Assembly (NCBI RefSeq): GCF_035083965.1
Contig: NC_089732.1
Coordinates: forward strand, 9,076,383 to 9,140,382
Direction: 5' to 3'
Length of the DNA: 64,000 nt
Source of the DNA: Branchiostoma lanceolatum
Lineage: Eukaryota; Chordata; Leptocardii; Amphioxiformes; Branchiostomatidae
Each line of letters begins with the position of its first letter. Positions within the stretch are counted from its first letter, which is position 1. Below, one piece after another: positions 56,788 through 64,000 of the stretch. The position numbers were made by a program, and so were the translations under genes. The notes below the pieces were generated by a model. It saw only the letters and a program-made list of their open reading frames with translations. It was not told the origin of the DNA and searched no databases.

Positions 56788-59700
56788 GGCTTCGATGTTC
56801 CCTTACCTGTCCGTCTCACCTGTCGAACACACCTGGTAGACAGGCACCTTAAGGTAGCAGGTGCAACAGAACCCAGCGCTTATCTTGACAAGTCCGGCGT
56901 AGGCCTGTAGGTTACATCTGAACTTTGAACCGTTACGTACGTTGTTTGTTTTAGGATCCGGTGACATTTGTCGTGCACTGCGGGTTCACTACAGCAAAAT
57001 GGGGTCAGTCGTGGAATAGTTGTGGATGTGTTGTACGATTTGGTGTAAAATTTTGTGAGGGAAAGTAACAAACAGTTACCGTAAATCACTAAATTCTTGT
57101 CGACGGTTGGCAAAACGTATGACGAATTTCACCACGCCTCTATTTGTACTATGTGTGAATCTCATAATGTGGCGGCGCCTCGGAAATCCCGTATAGGTGA
57201 CGTTAAACGGTGGGTGAACTTCAAACAAATATTATAAAGGTCCCCCGAACGTTGTGCATTCATGATGAAATATGTAAATCAGGAACCATCAGTATAACCA
57301 ATAGGCCAACATTTAGTTTACAAGGAAAGGCAACCTATGAAAATGTTGTATTTGAACTTCTTCTAAAAGTGGAATTGGCCATATATAACAAAAAATCTTT
57401 ATCCAAAAGTTAATTTTCAATATATAAATTAATGTCTTTTGTAAAAGCTAATTTCCCAAGGTCAATCTAATGTCGAGTTCTATATAAGTAATGTTACCAA
57501 GACTCTGGACGTACTGTAACAGTAAGAGTCAGTTAAAGTCTTCATGTATAGATAGCTATGTCCTATGACTTCATTTGCTAAGATAGTTTAAGACGATCTA
57601 AGCTAATATTAAATACTAGTAGTTGGATGAACAAATAGATAAAACTTTCCTAAGTCATCAGGCAAGTAAACGACAGACACCACTCTTTCAAGTCATTGCT
57701 GTAATTTATTGAATGTACAGGGTTTTGGTATTTGAAACAAACATACATACATACATGTATGTAATAAACAATAACTAGTAATAAATCTCTCGATAAAACC
57801 AGAGTAAAACACCTAAAAACACATAATTTTGGTTTTAGATAAGACATACTTATATGAAATTATGATAATTGATTATATACACACACAAAAGTATATACCA
57901 TTTTCACATTTATGTTTAGGTACATCCATTTCTTAGAGACAATTTACAGAACTGATCGGTGTTGTTTTCAGAAAAAAATTAGTATGTGTGACTCTAAAAC
58001 TAATAAAAATGTCGTTAATATAATGAACACAAGGCTGCACTCAAACAAGGCGGCACATACCCACACCAATCTTGTTACCATGACGACATGGGAGGGGGGC
58101 GATGCAACTGGTCATTTCTCACAATACACCTCTCTCACGCGGCGGACATGATAGAATGAAGACGAGGCCAATGAGGCAAAGAAGCAAAAATAATGTACAG
58201 ATATAGTTTTCCTCCTAAAATACATTAAGTTTTAAAATATGATATCCAAGTATCAATATCACAACTAATATAATGCACAAAAAAGATGCAGCAATTTAGA
58301 GCTTCGTTGGCCGATCCCATAGTCTCCGCCCTCCTGTCAAAACGTACAAATGTAAAATAAAAACATAGAAATGCAAATATTTGACGGTCATGCAGCCACT
58401 TCCTCATTGGTCGATTGTCTTATTATCAGGTAATCATTGGCTAAACTGGTAATTGTGATTGACAGTTAGGATCGGTCTAATGTTTGCCACAAGGGCCTCG
58501 TTTTCATTCTATCATGTCCGCCGCGTGAGAAAGGTCTATACAATGTCATGGTGAACAGTAAACAATAGTTTGTTACCTGCCTTATTTCAAAGCTTACATT
58601 CTGAGAGAAGTGCACATACTGATCTTGATTTTTTGGGAGACCAGTTGCTGAATGGTTACAGTTAAGTCATATGTCTAATAATTGATAAGTAGCACTTAAT
58701 GTAATTTGCAACTAATAACCAAATTTGGGTACTTATATTTGCCTCCTTTACCCCTAAACTTTTGGACCTGTGGTTTTATGTCAGTGACCTTTATTTACTG
58801 CAGAATTTTACCACAATATGAATTTCCAGTATCCTTTTGATCGGTAGCAAAGCTGAAAATACGCAAACAAACAAATCCCACTTGTCCAATGAGAACTAAG
58901 TAGAACTTATCCAGATAGCAAAGAGGCTTGTTTGTAAGTTACTTCTGCAAAGCATTTCAACAAAAGTCAAGTCATAAGGCAAATCTGAGTACACTACAGA
59001 TATAGGATGTCCGAAAAGTGGAAAAAAAGACATCAACAAACGAAAACCACACTACACACATATTCACTAGCTGCCTATATCTACTCCCTCTAATTGGTGC
59101 AAAACTACACTTAGATGCAATGACAAGCAAACACAGCCAATGCAACCCTTCGTTTCAAAACACGAGCACTTAAAAATTCACAAAATAAGATCTAAAATCA
59201 AGGAATTCTGAATAATAATTGGTCCCTTATAACTCTAAAATCAAGCTAAGATTATGATTATGCTTGAGTTTTACATTTTGTGCACCTTTGCACGATTAAA
59301 TATTAAAACAAGGTACAGCCAATTGAGTAAGAAAATGCCTTTCACTTACTTCTATTTTGGGCTTTATATCATTAAACCTCTACTACAGTATTACTGTACA
59401 ATATCTCTTGGGTGCCCCCCATGCACCACCTTTAATCACTGGTAAGTGTACACAAGCATCACCATGTTCGAAAACCCCTTATGAGCCTCACAAGATCCAG
59501 ACCAAAAACAATCGCTCTAAACAGACATCAAACCAATCTAAGAGTTTACATTTTTGAATTCTCATAACAATAATTTAGAATAAAAAATTTAGAATGGTCT
59601 ACTAAAAGAACACCTGTACTTCCCTATTGTCAGTGGCAACACGCATAATTTCCCCCCATTACAACATGACTAATTAAGTACAATTAAGTGCTCTCCACCT

Positions 59701-61198
59701 TAATTTCGCAAATTTGTGATTTTTTTCTATACAAAAATAGACAATATTGTTTTTGTCATTTACATCACTTTGTTTTTGTATAAAACAATGGCCTACAATT
59801 ATACCATTATCAGATACATACCTTATCGTATGTAATGTTTCATACGTATACAACAGTATAGTTTACTCCCCCTAAGTGTTATCAATGTTATAGGTGCATA
59901 GATCACGGCATGGTCTGCAGTCATGGTCAATATTAGGCCTTAACCTACAAACTCCCAGTAGAAATTCTTACCAAAGTTACAAGTGCAGAGATTTGTTTGT
60001 AAAGTACTTGGAAAACCAGGTATGCACCCTGGTTTAACTAACTCGGATTGGGATGCACAGAATCAGAGTAATTTGCTGTCGATTCTGACAGAATGGCCAT
60101 ATATGGGGAACGGAATCCGTGGAAACCTGGGGTCAAGCCCTCTACAAGTCGTGCCGAAGGCTCGTCATTGGTTGCTGTACTTGTTATAGTGAAAATCGAC
60201 TCCTGTACATGTGAATTCAAACATTTCTGAGTGTCTTGTACAAATTGTATCTACTGTGCTGTACACTCAAACATACCATGCACCAGTCTTATAGATATAT
60301 CTTTTTCTGGACATAATTATTGCTTTTTATAATTCTTCTCCCTTTTCAAGCTGCTTGGACAAATCCTGGGTTTGCTGACACAAAGGATAATTTTTTTTAC
60401 TTTTCATCAAATTTTCAGAACGTTCATGTAGTGATGATTGGGTATACAAGTTTTATTCTGGAACCCTTAAATTTCTAGGTGTTGACACAAAATATTATGA
60501 TTTATAATCACATATCAATCAGTATTACAAAGGTTCATAGAAATTTCGGTTGAAATCCTTTTTTTTTAATGTTGAGGATTTTATCATGAGATCATATCAA
60601 ATTTTTTTTCGTTTCTGTTTCAATAGAAATTTGGTTAAAAATGTTCATACTTTAAGATTTTCATAAAATTCTGTGTCATTTGCAAACCAAAGGACTGATG
60701 TTGTCCTAACTAGCAGCTTAAAAATGTACAAATGCATCCCATGGGCCATGCTTCTACTCCATCTAAAAACATGCACAGCCAACATTGGATCAAAGTGCAA
60801 CTTCTCCTTTCTGACCACCTAAAATATACAGAACTTTTGGATGGTGGTACCATCAAATCTTACTTACAAAGTATGGGATTGGCTAGCTGAAATACATTCT
60901 CCCAAGTCTTGTTGTTGTTATTGTTATTGTTGACAGGGAGTGCGTATTTCAGCCATTCATACCCCAACCTTACACTACCTAAGGCATCGGTTTGTAATTC
61001 AACTTGCTGTTTTACACAATTGTAATAGTCATATAATCCCCTTTCCCTAGCCCCAATTAAAAATTACCCTCAAAGTTTGTGCTTAATTCGTGCAGTCATT
61101 TTTCTACCAAAAATGTGTGGTGCACTACCCACGGTGCACTGCTTTACCCACAATCCCCCTGTCCCCATGATGTTGACATCTAATGGTGGAGGGAGGCT
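56788..61198. other. Intergenic region and probable 3' UTR of the right-end gene
   Basis: AT-rich non-coding DNA. The left end is the presumed FABP-B promoter. The inverted-repeat element lies at 58127-58536. The right part is presumably 3' UTR of the minus-strand gene ending at 61199, but its poly(A) site was not fixed. No gene is seen. Confidence 0.45.
58127..58536. mobile_element. Inverted-repeat element between FABP-B and the right-end gene
   Basis: CTCTCACGCGGCGGACATGA, then TAGAATGAAGACGAGGCC, near 58131-58169 is mirrored by GGCCTCGTTTTCATTCTATC and ATGTCCGCCGCGTGAGA at 58494-58530. The arms are about 40 bp with very few mismatches, total 410 bp. The interior is AT-rich with no transposase. 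Confidence 0.7.
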
Positions 61199-62812
61199 CT
61201 AGTAGTATGTATGCGTTGGCTTGAGCGGCTGTGAAGAAAGAAGAAAAACTCATGTCAGAGGAATACAACCAGACAAGTGTTGTGTTAATCCAATTATCTG
61301 TATTTCACGCTACACTCAGTCAAACTCAACAATTAAGTTAGAAGTTAGAAGCAAGAGCAGTTTTTGCAGTCTAAATAAAGACTCTTTTATCTGAAAACAA
61401 AATGCATTCCTGTTAATAAGTCCTAAAAAACTGTTAAAGAACAGTACTATATCAGAAACAAGAGGTAGGAACAAAGTAATGTATTTGTAATGGCATTCAA
61501 CAAGCAACTCCTGAAAAAAAGGGGCAAAGCAAAATGTTGCCTGCCAAAGACTAATGGTAAACTTTGGTCTAGAAGGTGGTCAATAAGAAATATAGCAACA
61601 GAGAAAACAACACATTCAAGTAGAACATATGATGACAAAATGTCAGTCTTCCCACTTTTGAAAACTGAGTGGCACCGAATGACATCTTGGGGATTATTTT
61701 CCTCACACAACACCACAAAGCAACACAGCAAGTCACAAAACATGTCACAATCAAACTGCACACCACACTAACACACACAAACACAAAGCTGCATACTGAA
61801 GATATTTCGGAAAACAACAAAGCCCCAAATTTTAACCCTTCAACCAAACCCTCAGTGGGGATGGTTTACTTTGTATTGAGAGGTGATACGAAATGGAAGT
61901 GCACAACGCACATTGGTTTCTTGTGGGTTACAGTTAGTGTACACTGAACAACCAAACACAACGATACGTCAAAACAGTGTTAGCGATGACACCCATCTGT
62001 GTTGGTGTTTTGACGGAAGTTTTCGGTTCAACACAAAGAAACTGTGACTGGCTGACTGCCTGTTTGGACCAATTGCTTTGGAAAGCAGCAAGCCTGGTAG
62101 GTTAAAATGTTCCCAGGATAATATGTCTCAAGACATTGTACACATCATCCAGCACGGCTGTACATAAAGCCCAAGAGTTTCTGAGGCTAAGGCACAATTT
62201 ACATACGAGTCGACTTGGGGCTGTGTGTGTGGAGCTTTTGGCTGATCAAATGGAGTTTTCTACTAGCAAACGCTACTTGAGTGGCCTAGGGTTCTCCATG
62301 CACAGTCCTGAGTTGACTCGAAGTCGACTCAAAAATGTGTGTGTAAACCGGGCCAATGTCTCCTTGTATAACTGGAGTCAGAACACTTGTAACACAGATC
62401 AAAGGGAAAACTATGTAGATTTCCGTGTTTCATACATATAGCCCCCCTCCCCACTGGGACCACCCATGCACTTCAAAGCAAACAGCAAGCAAAGGCTGCG
62501 GCACTGGAGGGAAGGAGGGAGTGGCAGCTGTTTCCCTCCCTGTGCACTTCAATTAAATAGAACAGCCCAAATTTCCATCAGCCCCCAGTGCCGGCATCTA
62601 CACACAGACTTACTGCATTAGTGCTTCGGGTGTTATATTTGATGACGGGCGAGCCCCGGAAATCAGCGGCGGTTATATCTGACAGTTTATTGTTCCCCCG
62701 GGACAATTCGGCCACTTTGATTTCGTCCGTTTTCTCCATGGACTTGTGGATACGGTCTCGGTCTTTTCGCCGGTGATGTATGATGGGTTGGGATGAAGCA
62801 AGACGGAGAGAG
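61199..62812 (-). CDS. C-terminal exons of an unrecognised minus-strand gene (partial)
   Basis: Two exons are supported. The penultimate (62614-62812, 199 nt) has acceptor CCCCCTCTAG and donor GTAAGT. It encodes SLRLASSQPIIHHRRKDRDR, IHKSMEKTDEIKVAELSR, NNKLSDITAADFRGSPVIKY and NTRSTNA. It ends in phase 0 and joins the terminal exon (61199-61228), which encodes PLKPTHTYY and TAG after acceptor TTCTTCACAG. The product's tail is basic and Ser/Thr-rich without a domain I recognise; it looks like a cytoplasmic tail or linker. Upstream exons must lie right of 62.8 kb; none is visible to 64,000. The splice signals and clean frame argue for a real gene; its identity is open. Confidence 0.6.
62197..62356. 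mobile_element. Possible small MITE with GAGTCGACTT-type inverted ends
   Basis: TTTACATACGAGTCGACTT near 62200 is mirrored by AAGTCGACTC and TGTGTGTGTAAA near 62321-62345. It lies inside the intron of the right-end gene. Borders are approximate. Confidence 0.4.
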
Positions 62813-64000
62813 CTAGAGGGGGGGGACAGGGTGAGGAGGGGGAAGACACAGTGTTAATGATGTCCCTTTACACCTAGACCTGTCACCCTTCACGCCCCTG
62901 GTGGGAATGGACTGTCCCAAACATCACATGACACAGTCCATTCCTGAAAACAGGGGTGACAGGACAACAGGTCAAGAAGATAGAGGACTGCATTAGGTGT
63001 TGAGAGGCATACCATTTACCACTACTGCTGGGAAGCTTAGACGTGCACAGCCTTGCATGGGCTACAGGCAAAGAGTGGCAACACACAGACAAAGGAAGAT
63101 TACAAACATTGAGTAAAGATAGTGTTAACCACTTCCTTCACAGATACATGCAAGTTTAGAAATATTTGTCGTATAACACATAAACCATGCATCTCTTTCT
63201 TGTCATTGTATAAGGTAACTCTCTACATCAGTTTTAGAATCTTGTATATTCTTAAATTCCTATTCAACACACCTCCACGCACATGCATACCAAAATGCTA
63301 TCTATACATGCAAAGAATACAGCACTGGTCCATCCCCCCTTTAAAATGGTTGACCATTCCAATCCCACTCTTGACAAGGCAAGAGTTCTGGTAATGCCCA
63401 CTGCACTTTTAGGGGTGGGTGTGTACAGTGCGAGAGATAATGCATGTTACCAGTACTTCTTCAAGGGATTAGTTCGCTCCAAATATCTACGGTATTCCTT
63501 CCTTGCAAACAATGGAAGAGAGTAGCTTTTAACAGAATGCGAGTTACGAATGCAAGTGGAATACGAGCGAGGAGTTTCAGACGAGAGCAAGGAATGTTCA
63601 GATAAGTGTGAATAACCAACTCTGAAGGGGAAGACAGGAAGAAAACAGAAGAAACCAAGAAGGAAAGAAAAACAATATGATGACATGGCAGTAATATCTA
63701 AAAAGAAAACAGACTATGCAGAAATAAGAACAAAAGAAATGCACACAAAGTGAATGCAACATTTGCAAGTACAGAATGCTATCTACTAGCACCAACAGAA
63801 AGACAAGCATTTTCATATCCAGTGTTCTCGCCAGGCCTTTTCAGCATAGGGGCCCCTGATGCTGTAATCTGAACCCCCGATGCTGTGATCTGGACCCCGA
63901 TGCTGTGTTTCAACCAGCATAGGGGTGTTTCATTCTGGGAAGAACCTTCATAAATCTTATAAAAAGTTCTTATTTGGCTTTAGAATGAGTCTGTGACAGG
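62813..64000 (-). other. Presumed intron of the right-end gene
   Basis: No further exon recognised. The last 170 bases hold an imperfect short repeat of CCGATGCTGTGATCTG, flanked by inverted copies of AGCATAGGGG. Related AGCATAGGGG motifs occur at about 34196-34235 in a SMARCA4 intron. Confidence 0.4.

Noticed and set aside
62588..62776. 62-codon plus-strand frame opposite the right-end exon
   Set aside because: It is the antisense shadow of the 62614-62812 exon, whose own frame has proper splice sites.

Overview
The window looks like invertebrate chordate nuclear DNA, most likely amphioxus (Branchiostoma). The genes are intron-rich with GT-AG splice sites, and their proteins sit close to vertebrate orthologues. 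Introns are a few hundred bases to a few kb long and full of small inverted-repeat elements, minisatellites and short dispersed repeats. The species call is an inference from gene content and repeat style. All exon limits were worked out by hand from splice signals, reading-frame continuity and remembered family features; no alignment was run.

Left part (1-17,100, minus strand): a CDC14 dual-specificity phosphatase gene. Thirteen coding exons run from an ATG at 16,614 down to 605, and the C-terminal tail continues past the left edge. One internal exon exists as two different 67-nt versions (5,482-5,548 and 4,803-4,869), a clear candidate for mutually exclusive splicing. The upstream region has five CCAAT boxes and a perfect CRE. 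Next (18,486-19,343, minus) is a single-exon AKAP7-like 2H phosphoesterase gene lacking the usual anchoring tail. It is followed by about 2.2 kb of intergenic DNA holding a near-perfect 190-bp palindrome.

Centre (21,991-43,319, plus strand): a complete SMARCA4/Brahma-type SWI/SNF ATPase gene. I resolve 30 coding exons totalling 4,701 nt (1,566 aa, in frame throughout), with QLQ, HSA, BRK, SNF2 ATPase, SnAC, AT-hook and bromodomain regions in the expected order. Its introns carry inverted-repeat elements (one with an 8-bp target duplication), a tRNA-derived SINE and several tandem arrays. The most striking array is a 50-bp minisatellite in intron 19, grown from the 3' end of exon 19 and its splice donor, about 25 copies in all.

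Right part (44-64 kb): intergenic DNA with a 100-N assembly gap, then two head-to-tail four-exon genes on the minus strand for intracellular lipid-binding proteins (FABP/CRABP family). The first keeps the C-terminal Arg-x-Tyr ligand motif; the second has lost it. At the far right are the last two coding exons of an unrecognised minus-strand gene (61,199-62,812).

The genes are independent eukaryotic loci (cell-cycle phosphatase, 2H phosphoesterase, chromatin remodeller, lipid carriers). Nothing suggests an operon or a shared pathway. The most unusual signals are the duplicated CDC14 exon, the splice-donor minisatellite, the divergent FABP pair and the many young hairpin elements.
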